From positions 806,001 to 870,000 of the forward strand of contig NW_025931949.1 of assembly GCF_000764305.2 (NCBI RefSeq): a stretch of 64,000 nt of DNA, in the 5' to 3' direction. The translations under genes were made by a program, and so were the position numbers. Source of the stretch: Hyalella azteca. Lineage: Eukaryota; Arthropoda; Malacostraca; Amphipoda; Hyalellidae. The stretch's first letter is position 1, and the number at the start of each line of letters is the position of its first letter. Below are positions 14,901 to 26,500 of the stretch, in pieces. The notes under the pieces are model-generated. The model was not told where the DNA came from. It worked only from the letters and a program-made list of their open reading frames with translations, and made no database searches.

Positions 14901-16183
14901 CTACTTGGTCCACTAACCAAGAGACCGCAAGTGGAATATTAACACAAGGGAGTTACAACAACCAATCCGAAGTTCATGTTAACAATAATTTTCTGCAAAC
15001 CCAGGGGTCGAATCTCGGCGTTGTTGAAACTAACCAACTGCCGATAGATACAGCGTACCAAGCTGATGATCAAGATTGTCTATTTTCTTTTGATACGTTT
15101 CAACCAGGTGACATCTTCGCTCTCGATGAACATCAAATTGAGATCGGCGCATCTTCGAGAGAAGCATCACAAATAAATCCATACATTGCAAATAGTTCTA
15201 ACCAACAGATAACATTATCGAACTCAACCAATACAACGCAAACAAGTCAAGCTGTAGATACAACAGCGAATAGATTTTTGCAGTGTCTTGATGATATCAT
15301 AGGCGACTGTTTGCTTAACGAATCTTGTCCTGAAAACCCACAGATGCAACACTCACTTTCGTTAAATAACACCGTAGCGAATCAGCAATATTGTGCACAA
15401 CAACCATGGCCGCCGCAAGGCGCACCCACTATGATGACGACAATCACGAAGACTACCAAAATAACGGCGTCTATAGAAGAGAAGGTGATGCTCAATCCTT
15501 CAACATTGTACCCCGAAGCCACGTGTTCAAGCTATCCTCAGTACGGTGGAGTCCAGAGCGACACTCTACAAGCGTCTAATTCATTGTACCACAACCACGA
15601 CATTCCGCCCCAGCTTATGTCCAACGTCATGAAGTCTGAGGGAGCCATTCCCATGCCTGGGAAATTTTCTGGACCGTTCGGATCCAACGATATGCCCCTC
15701 TCTTGTTCGGCTTATCAGTATAACGACTGCTACCCTCAGATCCAGGGTAAATCGCCAATATCAGACCCTCTCCAATCCCCTCCTACATTCCAGAACTTGG
15801 ACACCCACGAAACTACTCATGGATCTCCTGTAACAAGCAATGAATTTTCGAATTACAGTGTGTGTTCAACAAATGCCGGCAACGACAACTCGCCAGACAG
15901 ATTCGCCCAAGATTCTGTCCATTTCTCGATTTACCCGTCCGTAAATGATCCACCGGATAATTGTGGCTTGAGGATCTCAACTTCGATGTATGGCGAGCCT
16001 CAGCAGCACGAGTTCGCTTACCCTCGGCCAGACGCAAGAACAAATTCTAACTACGATCTTACCATGTTTACGTCGTCTTACTGCATAGCTAACGACTCAA
16101 ATCAAAGTTCACAAACCTGCATTGATAATTTCGCTAAAAATGTGAGAACAGAGGTGACGACCGGGGTTAACGCCGAGGCTTAG
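2799..16183 (+). CDS. gcm: GCM-family (glial cells missing) transcription factor, six coding exons
   Basis: Joined exons 2799-2954, 3367-3567, 3926-4093, 4406-4528, 14323-14449 and 14652-16183 give about 768 residues with matching phases and GT/AG junctions. The GCM DNA-binding domain covers roughly residues 43-190. It starts at WDIND, runs through [49 protein letters not shown] and [17 protein letters not shown], and ends at [13 protein letters not shown]. These are family signature blocks, including the Cys/His zinc ligands. GCM proteins are nuclear, sequence-specific regulators. In Drosophila they control glial and blood-cell fate; in vertebrates, placenta and parathyroid. The C-terminal 500 residues are Ser/Asn/Gln/Pro-rich, like an activation region, and not alignable by eye. 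ATG 2799 is the first in-frame Met; a second at 2817 has a better context. An upstream exon cannot be excluded. Confidence 0.95.
3367..3567 (+). CDS. gcm: gcm exon 2 (core of GCM domain)
   Basis: Acceptor cccttcag|GTG, donor ATCAAA|gtaagt, phase 0 at both ends, 67 codons. Carries the DNA-contacting blocks [13 protein letters not shown] and [19 protein letters not shown] and the cysteine pair in VVLCNQRC. Confidence 0.95.
3646..3786 (+). repeat. two-copy tandem duplication in gcm intron 2
   Basis: Two imperfect copies of a unit of about 70 bp, beginning ATTTGAGATGGCTGATATA and containing GTATTTTTATACTCA, lie in tandem just after the exon 2 donor. They do not include the splice site itself. 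Confidence 0.8.
3926..4093 (+). CDS. gcm: gcm exon 3 (zinc-binding part of GCM domain)
   Basis: Acceptor ttgataaag|GTA, donor TTCCAG|gtgaca, phase 0, 56 codons. Encodes [14 protein letters not shown], the [19 protein letters not shown] cluster and [18 protein letters not shown], which hold most of the conserved Cys/His residues of the domain. Confidence 0.95.
4406..4528 (+). CDS. gcm: gcm exon 4 (end of GCM domain)
   Basis: Acceptor gcgttgcag|GCG, donor CATAAG|gtaaag, 41 codons, phase 0. Starts with [14 protein letters not shown], the terminal block of the GCM domain with its conserved His residues, then becomes a basic Ala/Ser/Arg-rich stretch ([20 protein letters not shown]) that could serve as a nuclear localisation signal. 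Confidence 0.93.
4546..4701. repeat. dispersed hairpin repeat, copy A
   Basis: About 155 bp nearly identical to 47631-47779. It begins ACAAAAAATATAACTCAGTA, has a short palindrome CTCACTGCAGTGAG, and internal inverted arms AGCGCATTTTCTC and GAGAAAATGCGCT separated by about 90 bp containing GGACAGACGGACAT. No coding capacity; resembles a MITE-like or other short interspersed element. It sits 18 bp past the gcm exon 4 donor. Confidence 0.85.
8779..9102. repeat. 17-bp polypurine minisatellite
   Basis: About 19 tandem units of AGGGAAGTGAGGGAGAG with small variations. The plus strand is almost pure purine over more than 300 bp, so intramolecular triplex formation is plausible. Because 17 is not a multiple of three, the minus strand is open in more than one frame (Leu/Ser/Pro/His repeats); these are not genes. 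Confidence 0.95.
10693..10830. repeat. 69-bp tandem duplication in gcm intron 4
   Basis: Two adjacent copies of a 69-bp unit beginning TACCAGTTTTAATTTTCAT and containing CCCCGATGATGAAATCACG, differing at only a few positions, so a recent duplication. Confidence 0.9.
14323..14449 (+). CDS. gcm: gcm exon 5
   Basis: Acceptor cgttttcag|ATC, donor ATACAA|gtaaga, phase 0 in and phase 1 out. Encodes a basic then Pro-rich linker ([34 protein letters not shown]). Assigned to gcm because phases match on both sides and the next exon resumes a Cys-rich segment seen after the GCM domain in insect relatives. Confidence 0.85.
14652..16183 (+). CDS. gcm: gcm exon 6, C-terminal region and stop
   Basis: Acceptor atttgttgcag|AC, phase 1, then 509 residues and a TAG stop. 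Opens with a Cys-rich motif ([16 protein letters not shown]). The remainder is rich in Ser, Asn, Gln, Thr and Pro with scattered aromatic/acidic clusters such as [18 protein letters not shown] and [14 protein letters not shown], the type of composition expected of a transcription activation region. Smaller open frames on either strand here are shadows. Confidence 0.93.
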
Positions 16184-16267
16184 TGGAAATCATAATATAA
16201 ATGTAGGTTTGAAATGTAAATCTGAGACCCGTGAAAATAGGTGCGACAAATTAGTCACGAGACCAGA

Positions 16268-16273
16268 AATAAA
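16268..16273 (+). terminator. gcm: candidate polyadenylation signal of gcm
   Basis: AATAAA about 85 bases after the gcm stop codon, the first canonical signal downstream. Confidence 0.5.
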
Positions 16274-17186
16274 GAATTTCTTATGAGATTTCAAATTGTA
16301 AAAAGAGTCGTTTTGGTGCTGAATCACATGTGAGATGAACCGTTTAAATTATGTTGCCAATTGGCAAGAAAGTAATGCTTTGTTGCAATGCTGATTTCCA
16401 CCTTTAAAAAGAATCTATTAGGCGCGTGATGTTCTGCAAAGTTGCGGTTAGGCTCTAATTATTCACAATTAGGATGAAAACGATACCTGTCGCAGAGCGC
16501 GCAGTATGTCTATAGGTCTAGAAATAATCTCAAATGATATAATTCGTGCAATGTCAGCGTCAAACTGTTTCATGAGAGTAAGTGCATTATAACGTTAGTA
16601 CAAACAAATATACGACATTCCGTGAGCTACCTGGCTTAGAGATCTATGCAGGACAATATCTCACAGCATTTGATTATTAATTTTCTTAAACTGTATTTAG
16701 TTTAATTTGGAATATTTTCCATATTTCAAGTAATTTAATGGTGAGTGAAAACGAGTGGCTTAGATGTAAGAATAAAATATGGAAAAGTGGAAGGGTTGTT
16801 TCTGAATAAATTGTGCTTATGGAAGACGAGGCTGCTCAATATGATACTTGTCAAAGTAAAGGATCTCATTATAGGTATGATGTTAAGTGCGTAGTTGATA
16901 TTTCTTTCATGCCTTTCATCACCCACGATTGGAGTCGGAAATTTGGAAATTCAAAAGCCCTTTAGTGAAATGAAACGAAAACTAGTCAATTAATAATTCA
17001 TAAATTCATGGATAATTTAATAGTAATACTGCTTGTTGTAGGGCTCTTGACCGAGAAATTAAACGTTAAATTGGTTAAAAGTATGGTCATGCGATGGAAT
17101 ATATCGAACCTAAACTATTGCAAAATAAAAATGCAAGTCTGCGTGCTTCAAATGAATAAGTGATGATGAAATAATTATTTAAAAAT

Positions 17187-17220
17187 AAGTAGTTACAAAA
17201 TAATTATTTTGTAACTACTT
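17187..17220. repeat. perfect 34-bp palindrome
   Basis: Half-site AAGTAGTTACAAAATAA is followed at once by its exact reverse complement, with no spacer. Could extrude as a cruciform or represent the fused ends of a small inverted-repeat element; only one copy seen in the window. Confidence 0.9.
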
Positions 17221-19927
17221 AGGGTACTGCGCCTTTCTACATAGACTGCTGGTTTATATGATACGGAAATGTGTGCATTAAATATTATTTGTATTTCTTA
17301 TTTACGTTAATAGTTGTGACAAATCTTAATGAGACTTGTTTAAAGACAAGGATATTATCCCTTCGGCATAGTAATGTTAAGTGGAGCTAATGTTACTGAA
17401 CAGTAATGCCATGTAAAGAAGCTAGTCATATGGGACATTTTGTTGTTACACCACGTGTACAATATTACTTATAGGTCATTACTTTAATTACACAATTCTT
17501 ATGTATCGTCTGCTATGTCTGTACCCTTTGTCGCAGAAAATTCGCTTTTCAGCGGAGACTTCTTGCCAATAATGCATGCCATTATCAAGTGCTCTGACAG
17601 CTTAATTTCAATTACAACAGATATTAATGAAAAATTACAGTTCCAAATTCAGTTTTTCTCTGCGCAGGATTTTATCATCCAGAGGCTACAGTTTACAATG
17701 AGTATTATAACATTAGTGAAATATTTCAAGAAAACTTAAATAACAATTTGACAATCAGTTTACACGGTCTGTCTAACGATACATAATTTATCTTCAATTG
17801 AGCTATACAAATTATTTATGTGAAATCTATAGTGCTGGTTGCACATCAGAGCAAGAAGCAGATATTACCAGAACGATATCGGTAACATCAAGATTAAAAC
17901 ATTTTCGGAATTCGATCGAGCTATCAATAATGTACGAGTGCAATAGATTTGTTCCCTAAAATTTCTACTATTTTTGTTATTGTTATTAGATCGTTATTTA
18001 CTGCAAAATACACATTAAAAGGAAATCCCTTTAAGTTACTATTGCCTAATATGACTCGGAAAGAAACAGGCGTAAACACTTTATGAAGTGAAGTGTAGGG
18101 GATTCGAACATCCTCGATGACATGGGAAGTGTTGAGGGTTGGCATCGAGGGAACGGGAGTCGGAGAGCGTATTTCCTACGAGGGACGGGCCCATTTGATG
18201 AAGGTAAATTGGCCCAATTAAGTTGAGGAGGGAGAGCCTCGAGACCGACGATACATACTACGAAATGAAAGAATTTCAGGATCCATTGAAAAGACTTGGT
18301 AGAGATGTGGCCAAAGTGAGTATTGAAATAGATATGTAAGTTACCGCTAGTGGGTGTAGGATGCTGACTAATGTTGAAAATATTGAATACATCACAATCC
18401 CAATTACGCTTCTTATCCCCTGGCTTGGGTAAAATTTTACCGTTTCCAACTCAATACGAATCTAATTGCCTGATAATCAGCTTTACATTCAATAGATAAA
18501 GGTTAATTGGCCTGAAAGTTTGTACATTATTTTGAAAGAGCAAATTAGTAATTAGAGAAGTGATGCGTAGTTATGTAACTTCACTTAATCAATGTAGTTA
18601 TAGTTGTAATTACCAGAAAATTAATTCGAAGATACTCAAATTGGAAAATACTAAACAGAATAAACAACATGCCTGAATTATTGCACGATCCAGGAAGGAT
18701 CGCATTCATGCGCTTACTCATTCAGATAAAATAAAACTTTATACAGCCTAGTAAATTAAACTTTTCCACAAGACAAAAAATAGACGCAGATGCAAAAATA
18801 TAATACAGTACTTATAACGAGACTGTAAATTCATTCTACTCAAGTTGGCCGAAAACAATTGGTCACAAAAATGGCTTGACTTAGCTCCACGCTGTGCTCG
18901 AGCTACTGCCTGTTTCCGTGCATAAAAAGGCAATGTAATTAGAGTTCAAAATATAGCCCATGTCGCGAGTCGTGAGGTTGAGGCTGACTACGGATCAAAA
19001 GTTTTGCATTACGCGGAAGGGTCGCGGGGCAGCATAGCTAGACAGAGCGTCGCCACGTTGACTGTTCATGAGGAAACAGGAAGGCCTGAGGGCCAAGGAG
19101 GGGAGGCAATTGGTATAAATTGCCTAGGATTGTTTGAGGGCAGAAACGGCAGAGATACGATCAAGCACCGTGGCAGGAAGAGGGGGTATCGGAGGAAGGT
19201 CTGTCGGATAATTCTACAGCTTGTATCAATGCAAAGAATTTCAAATTGCAATTCGGTAATAAATTATTATTTTCCATCACGCTGTCACGGCTTCGAATAA
19301 TAAATAGTATGTACAATGGGTATTATTTAAATCAATCTTTTTGTCGTGGCCGAACTCATCATATTTGGTGCAGCTCTCGTGCACGAATCTCAAAGCCGAG
19401 GTGAGGAAACAGAAACGAAGATTAACTTGGATAACAAATATCTGCGGCGCAATTATTACGATCTAAAATAGTCAACTCCGTGCTCCCCCATGCAGAGTTT
19501 TGAAGGAGAAATAAACAAGCCATGATTGTTTCCTTTTATTAGAAAGAATTTCCGTGCATGGCCGCCTGTGCCAAGCTGATCGCGCCTTCCGATGAAACTT
19601 GAAATGACGCAATACCAAGACTAAAATTCTTATGAAAATTCTTAAAAATATTGTCAACCCAATTACTTGAGGTTGAATGAAAACTTACATTCTAGATTAA
19701 TACAAATTTCTTACGCGTACCGCTTACTCAACACGAGCTGAAACGTGGCGTCAGAAAGTTATAGATTATGACCACATGTGCATTAGCACTCGAATGATGA
19801 GAATTGAATACGTTGTGATGAGTAACTTCTCTCATGCTTGAGTGATACGCAAATAAGAACTAAAAAGAATAATCAATTCCATTAAGGCAACTTATCCAGT
19901 GCCCAACAGAAAATACCTAACCTTATT

Positions 19928-20050
19928 TTATTCAATTAACAAACCTACAAATGTTGTCAGCTTGCCACCTTTGCATACAAACGCTGGAAAATCATGAAAT
20001 TCTCCGCACTCATGCAGCTGACTATTCAAATTAAATCAAATTATACAGTC
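19928..20050. repeat. direct repeat, copy 1 of 2
   Basis: About 120 bp related (roughly four-fifths identical by eye) to 21750-21870. Shared blocks include TTGTCAGCTT, CATACAAACGCTGG, GCACTCATGCAGCT and AAATCAAATTATAC. The two copies lie in the same orientation 1.8 kb apart, as would the ends of a decayed element. Confidence 0.75.
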
Positions 20051-21749
20051 TACATTCAAATTAATGATTTCTAATACCACATTTTTGAATTGACGTGAAT
20101 CTTTAGACAGGTCAACTCAGATTGTGCGAGATCAAAACATTATTAAAGTATTCGGTATTAAGGAAATTACAGGTGACCAGACTGACCAGCCTGCAGAACA
20201 CTAATTTCACGACAATCAACTCTGCATGGTCGCGAGACTCTCACTGAACTTTAAAACAAAATTTAGAACTAAACTTAGAATACGAAAAAGCTCTAAAAAT
20301 AAGAGAATGAGATTGTCAGAGGCTCATTCGTTCCTTCCTCAACAAACGTGATCTTTGACAAAGGACAATAAAATGAATTAATCATGCTCCCCATAGAAAA
20401 ATAATAATAGAAAACATCACTAACAGTGAACCCTACAGTGACTTTCCTCGGTGTCACAGTCAACGAATGTACCTCCCAAAAATAAATGACGACAAACGTT
20501 CTAGCGTTAAAATCTAGCTCTACATCAATACTGACAATGCTATGCGTGTCCACTCCATCAGAACTATTAGTTCCCCTCTTAAAAACGCTAAGAAAGACCA
20601 AGCAATCAGAATTCATAGCTTCTTTCAGATCAACACAAGCCTATTGATCATAGAATCTTATTGAGCGCAGAAATAAAATGGTGGATCTGTAAAAACTGAG
20701 AAAGTCAACTTTTAAAATCCTGAACACTTCAAGTCAATAGTTTAATAGGCACATGGTTTGCAAGCGCTTCAGCTACTAAGTTTCCCGCAACGCAAGTCAA
20801 TAATTAACATCACCAACGAGGTGGAAGGTCTAAATTAGCACAACATTTTCAATTAAAGCGAAAAAAAAAATTTATCACCCACAAGAGGTGAATGTTCTCA
20901 AATGGCTGACCAGTTATCGCTGACGAAAAAGAACACCTAAGCGAACACTAACCGAAAATGAACAGCGTATAACACCTTAACGAAACTAAATATTAAGAGT
21001 GACTGGTAAACAGCGAAAGAAAATGAAACACTCGTACAAGGGGTCGCCTAGACGTGGTCGTCTGCAGGGAAGAGACAGAGAAGATAAATGCAAAGAACCC
21101 TGCCTACATAACAACAATCCCGCAACTGAGACCCACCGTCAGATACACAGAGCTCTGAGGCTCAGGAACAATTCCTCAAGGGGAGAGAAAATCCCATAGC
21201 ACTTCAGACGAGCATCAACATGCATCAGAAGACCCCAGACCACTCAGAAGAAAGAAGACATAACCCAATCATGTGCACCTTGAATACTTCCACAGATCAA
21301 ACCATTGAGAAGCATTATTCTATATATCAAACTGACAAACAAATAAATTAAACGAAAATGACGTGAGAAACAAAGAAGGGCAGATCTAGAAGTGGGTCAC
21401 GCTAGCATGACATTCAAGACTCTAAAAGACGTCACAAAACTGTTTTTGAAAGAAAATAAAATAGCATATAAAGCTTACATTAAGAATAATGTGACTTCTC
21501 ATCTTCACTGACTTTTTTAGCTTCACATCAAGTCGGGTGCCCGAGTTGCAATCCTAAATTCCAACTAAAAATCTAAGTCCTGCCTTCAACTTGAACGCAG
21601 CATGTCCATCATTATAAATCTAAACCATTAAATAGCTAAAAGAGATGAGTTACGTAAATCAAGGCATTTCTTCAACACATCCGCGGCATAGACAGTATAC
21701 CTAAGGTATCTAGAATCCAGATTCCTGATTTGTACACCAATAATGATTC

Positions 21750-21870
21750 GAATAAAACAAACCTAGAAATATTGTCAGCTTACCATCATCACATACAAAC
21801 GCTGGGAAATCAGAAAATTCTCAGCACTCATGCAGCTAAATATTCCAATTTAATCAAATTATACCTTCCG
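21750..21870. repeat. direct repeat, copy 2 of 2
   Basis: Partner of 19928-20050, same orientation. The DNA in between has only short open frames and no recognisable transposase or full reverse transcriptase. Confidence 0.75.
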
Positions 21871-22673
21871 TGAAAGAAATGTGTGAAGAATTGAGAATAC
21901 TTCCGCTTTAGTCACTAGACCAAATTCTTTATGAAACATGGAATTTCCGAGAAAAAAAAATCAGAATAAGTCAGCAGCCGAAAGGAGAAGCACCTAAATT
22001 GTAGTCATAAAAGAACATTTCAGGAAGATTTAAAAACTTAAGAAACATTCAATGCGATGAATTTTTTTAGTCAAAGAAACAAAACTGGAGCGAAAACGAA
22101 ACAGTACAGCTGCATTATGGTAATATTTCTTTCGCATTTATCGTTATTGAAGATGCGCCATTGAAGCAGAATCAATAGTTTATTATAATCAATTAATTTA
22201 TTACGTTATTAGACATTAAAAAGGTACTCGTGATGTTTAAATCTGCACAACACACAGGCGACTCATTACGACGCCACTAATGCTTTACATAGTCACAAAG
22301 CAGCATTAGGACCTGCAGCGAAACTGAGTTTAGCCCTTGTCAGACTGCATAACATTACAATGTTGTAACCATATCGAGAGTAGGCAGTTGTGCCAATACA
22401 GTTCGACAAGAGTTAAATACTATGAAACATTGTACCTGTAATAAAATATATAACTCCAACAGGCTGTCGTTGTGCTAGCAATTATAATAACGATTAGGCG
22501 AGTTTGATCGAGCTTGTGCGAAAAGTGTTGCTATTCTTCACGTTAAAATGTACTCTCATTTAAGAGTGAAAAAGAGACCTCTATTCCTATTTGACTTGCA
22601 ATTGAAAAACTGTCCAATGGAGAATTACTAGCTTAAATAAAATTTGTTTCAATCATTCTAGATCTCACTTCGA

Positions 22674-23564
22674 TCATTCTATTTCGCAAATATCAGAGGG
22701 GTTAGCTGCCGTCTGTGAAGACATCTGTTGTCGGCCGTGGTCCGTTGATGACCCCTCAGCTGGTCCGAGTTCGGCGCCGGGGGTCGCCAGCCCTGAAGAC
22801 TCGTCTGCTTCTTCAGCTGATGACGCGTCTTCGGTGGCCGCCAAAGACTCAAGCACGGAGGCCTCGGTGTGAATAGAGGAGGTTTCGCATGTTGCACTCG
22901 CCGGACAAGAATTAGCAGAATGAGAACGACGGAGTTCCGTCGTGTCAGGTTGAGGTTCTCCCACAGTAGCTGTGGCTGCAAGAGCGGAAAGACGAGGGGC
23001 GACACGTGATTTCAAGCACAAATCTAAACTACTGGAATCTTCTCGCATGACGGTTAACCTAGGAGCAGCCCGGATAGCAACGCTCATGCTAGAAGAATCC
23101 CGACTAATTTGTTCTTGAGTTCCTAGAGTAAAGCGCACCTTGGGGATACAACCAAAGGATTCTTCTGAATCAGCAATCGATGTAACATCGGTAGACGTTG
23201 TTATACTCAAAGAACACTCTTCAATGACCGAGTCTTTCCTCTTGCTTTTCCGTTTCTTGAGTTTTGTAGCCGAGTGTCCTTTGCGAGCACTGCATATCGT
23301 GTCGCTGTATGAACCTTTTTGTTCCAGGCTTTGCCTAAGGCACTCAAGTTGCAACTTCTGCTTGCTCACTAGTTCCTTTTGGTCACAAGTTGCGAGGAGA
23401 AGAGGGGTCGGCTGCACAATGGACAGATACTGCAGAAGGCATGCAGATGGGTTGAATATGGGAGGCTCGGTGGGCATCGCCGACGCTTGACGCACGCACT
23501 CAGGAAGGCGAACATGCACGCGGTAAAACTTCGTATCCATCGGAACGCGGAATCGGTTCCCTTC
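22674..23564 (-). CDS. RB1CC1: FIP200 last exon: end of claw domain plus long C-terminal tail
   Basis: Acceptor attttcttgacag|GAA, phase 0, 296 codons and TGA. Begins EGNRFRVPMDTKFYRVHV, the last two strands of the claw. The residues equivalent to R1573, F1574 and R1584 of human FIP200 (cargo-receptor binding) are present. About 280 further residues follow: a basic KLKKRKSKRKDS cluster, an acidic-flanked DSEESFGCI motif resembling an LC3-interacting region, and a Ser/Ala/Glu-rich end (ATEDASSAEEADESSGLATP; SSTDHGRQQMSSQTAANPSD). Vertebrate FIP200 ends shortly after the claw, so this tail is unusual. Confidence 0.93.
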   Translation of the reverse strand, partial: EGNRFRVPMDTKFYRVHVRLPECVRQASAMPTEPPIFNPSACLLQYLSIVQPTPLLLATCDQKELVSKQKLQLECLRQSLEQKGSYSDTICSARKGHSATKLKKRKSKRKDSVIEECSLSITTSTDVTSIADSEESFGCIPKVRFTLGTQEQISRDSSSMSVAIRAAPRLTVMREDSSSLDLCLKSRVAPRLSALAATATVGEPQPDTTELRRSHSANSCPASATCETSSIHTEASVLESLAATEDASSAEEADESSGLATPGAELGPAEGSSTDHGRQQMSSQTAANPSDICEIE

Positions 23565-26500
23565 CTGTCAAGAAAATAAAGTAACACATTAGAACACAAT
23601 TTGAATTGTTTAATACAAGAAATTTATAGTATGAGATTCCATAATGCAACAAGTATTCAACAAACTCAAACTGACGATAATCACAAAATTTTGCAAGCAT
23701 AAATTGAAAGTAAATCATCATCTAAAATCATTTAACTAATATTGTGACTGAACAAATCACTATACAAATGAAAGCAATAAATTCCTGAAATAAATTCCTG
23801 ATTCCTGAGTATTGCTGAAGGCCTCGAAATAAATCACTTTAAGAGACACAACATATCTGCATTAGTATTTTTTTATAGTTAGAAGTCGGTAACGAAGAAA
23901 GAACGAAATTTCTCGTCCTCTACACCATATTTGGTAACGACAAATTGTAAAACTAAGTAGCTAAATAGAAAATTTAAGCTAACTAAAATGTGAGCAAATT
24001 ATACGAAATTAAGAATACGCACTTGAAAAACGCTCCGTGAAACTTTTTAAAACGCTTCATGTAAACGAGACAGCACTGTAAATTACATACCAATTTTTAA
24101 ACCATCGTTTCCCAAACGTAGACTTTCAACGTCATTTTGCTATATTTTTGTCCATTTCAGATATTGAACGTAGTAGAATTAGTGCATCACCTAATTTCTC
24201 ATTTTTAAGAATTATTTTAAAGCAGCGCACTATCCAAGTGCTCTTAAACTACAAATATTGACTTGAAATTTATAGACAATATAATTATGCTGGTTCAATT
24301 TGAATGCGCAACTACGGAAAATGCCGTGGGACCATTTCTTCGCAAATAAGTTTAGATGGCTTTCAATCTAATTCTCGTCGCCAAAAGCGTTTTCCAAACG
24401 GCATCATATCTAATAACTATGTTTAGCTTCCGGCATCATATCTAGTAACTAGGTTGAGTTAAACACATGAAGTAGCTGAAAGTTCCAAAACCATCCGGTA
24501 GAATTTCAATGCGGCCTTTAAAAAGGGAGGCTGAAACATACATATGCACCCCGTCAAGTTGCCGTCGAGGCATCGATCGAGCTCGCTGTCTTTGGTTGCC
24601 AGTTTTGGAACATAAATGGTCATTTAACATGGCGAATAGAGTAGCATTCCAGATTTCAGCGTACGAACTGACATGCACCGGTTTCAGAACATATACATCA
24701 CGTGATTTTGCATGATGGAGCTAATATTACTGTCTAATAATATTAATATGCAGAGAAATGATCAGCACGAGAAGGAAACGAAAAAAAATGCTCCTCCTTC
24801 AACTATTTGCAAGGAGAAAATGCATTACATAGAATGAGAAGCCTCGCAGTCGCTTCAACACGAACATCGCATGAGAAACTACGCATGAGCAGCGATGATG
24901 TCCGTACGCCAGGAGAATGGATGCCATAATCCTAGTGGGCAATATGATTTGTCGCATCTTATCTCATCAAAACGGGAAGCTTGCCGCCCCGCCGGCGTCG
25001 TGTGCATCTTTATTGTTGTCTATTCTGAGATTTGAGCCGAGTGTTTTCCCGCAGCCTATAATGCAACCCAAACTAACAGACGTAGGCTTATCGATCTTTT
25101 TTTCTCCAACGCTAGTAACAAACCGGCTTCGGGCAGCACGCAAAATAAGATAATCTTTCAACAACGCTCTCTCAAGGTAGGATGCTAGCTCTTTAAATTA
25201 GAGCGTTGGCTATATTTTGAAGGTGAAAGAGCAAATGAGGCGGGCGGAGAGGCGCCAAGGCAACCTGCTTGCCGAGATTTGATTGCAGTGGCCGCAGGGA
25301 AGCCGTTCATGCAGCTGGAACTGATCTTAAAACCTCGACACCAGGACTTGAGTAGCCAACAATCTCCCAGCTCCAGATAAGGCGACGCTCAACTATTCTT
25401 TTAGCGCCATAGACGGACGCGTCTCACCCTACACAGACACTCCGGCAAGTGGGCGCGGAAAATCAACACTCGTGCGAAACCAAACTGTTGTAGAAGTACT
25501 TTTTTGTGCCAGGGGATTGATGACGTAAAATCATTTGACGATTATAAATTTGTAGCAATAGGAATATTAGCAAGCTTCCTACAACATCATTAGTATTGAA
25601 TTAAAAAAAAATATTCTCTACATCAGAAGAAATACAAAAAATATGTTCTTGTTCTAGGGTTAAAAAACACGCACCAAGCAAAATTTAAGAACATATTTTT
25701 TAAATTGTAATTTCATGCAAAACAATTCGGTGGCTTATTATAAAACTAACTCCAAAATGTATTGGCCTATCAAGGTAGGTATCAACAAGAATATGGAAAC
25801 CATGTAATTCTACTGTACCCACTATTGGTTTCGCCAAAAAATTAATCTTTAAATCGTAATATTAGAACTGAGCATCGTGAGACTAAAAGTTTAATGAAGC
25901 ATGCAATCGATGCCTAGTTGCCAAATTGCGGTCTTAATGAAGCAATTGGAAGTAAAATCTCTTCTGATAAGTTACCTGGAATTCGGATCTTCCAAGAGTA
26001 CTTTTTTGCGATAAAAACATTGCATTGAACAAAATACACACGAATAAATCATATTGCGCACGGGGAAAAGAATACTGAATTAAATAGCAGAACTGAACTA
26101 ACTCGTGTTTTGTGACAATCATATTTCACTCTCAAGCCTGGGTACGCTGTTTGGGTTGCCCCACACTTATCAGCGTTCTATGGTCAATAAAACTTCACAG
26201 TTCATATTTCAATTGAAGATGCTTTGATTCCCATATTTCACTGACTGGTGAGAATAGAACCCCCTTAAACTTTTAGAGGGGATTAAAATAATTAGGAAAA
26301 TTTACCTTGAGAATTTCGACTTTGTTGAATGCTCATACCGAGATGAACAACAAGACACCGAAATTTCCAACATTTCAAAAAATTATTTCAAGGCGCAGCG
26401 AGGTGAACATCGAGCAACAAATGAGCAGAGAACAAACTGAGACAGAGAGCCATTAGGCTGAGAGTGTCTCTGGAGGATCTTATACACCGTAGCAGCATTT

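Larger units (their letters stand above)
16274..22673. other. spacer between convergent genes gcm and FIP200
   Basis: About 6.4 kb without a recognised exon. Contains a perfect palindrome at 17187-17220 and related repeats at 19928-20050 and 21750-21870. Two TTTATT sites (AATAAA on the minus strand) at 22179-22184 and 22197-22202, roughly 475-495 bases past the FIP200 stop, are candidate polyadenylation signals for that gene. Confidence 0.6.

Noticed and set aside
20293..20616. 107-codon minus frame and the plus-strand FLGVTVNE string as evidence of a LINE reverse transcriptase
   Set aside because: Only a short match, interrupted by stops, with no catalytic motif visible; kept only as a weak remark.
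22679..23579. Additional frames on both strands within the FIP200 last exon
   Set aside because: Shadows of the 297-codon coding frame, which alone carries the claw sequence.
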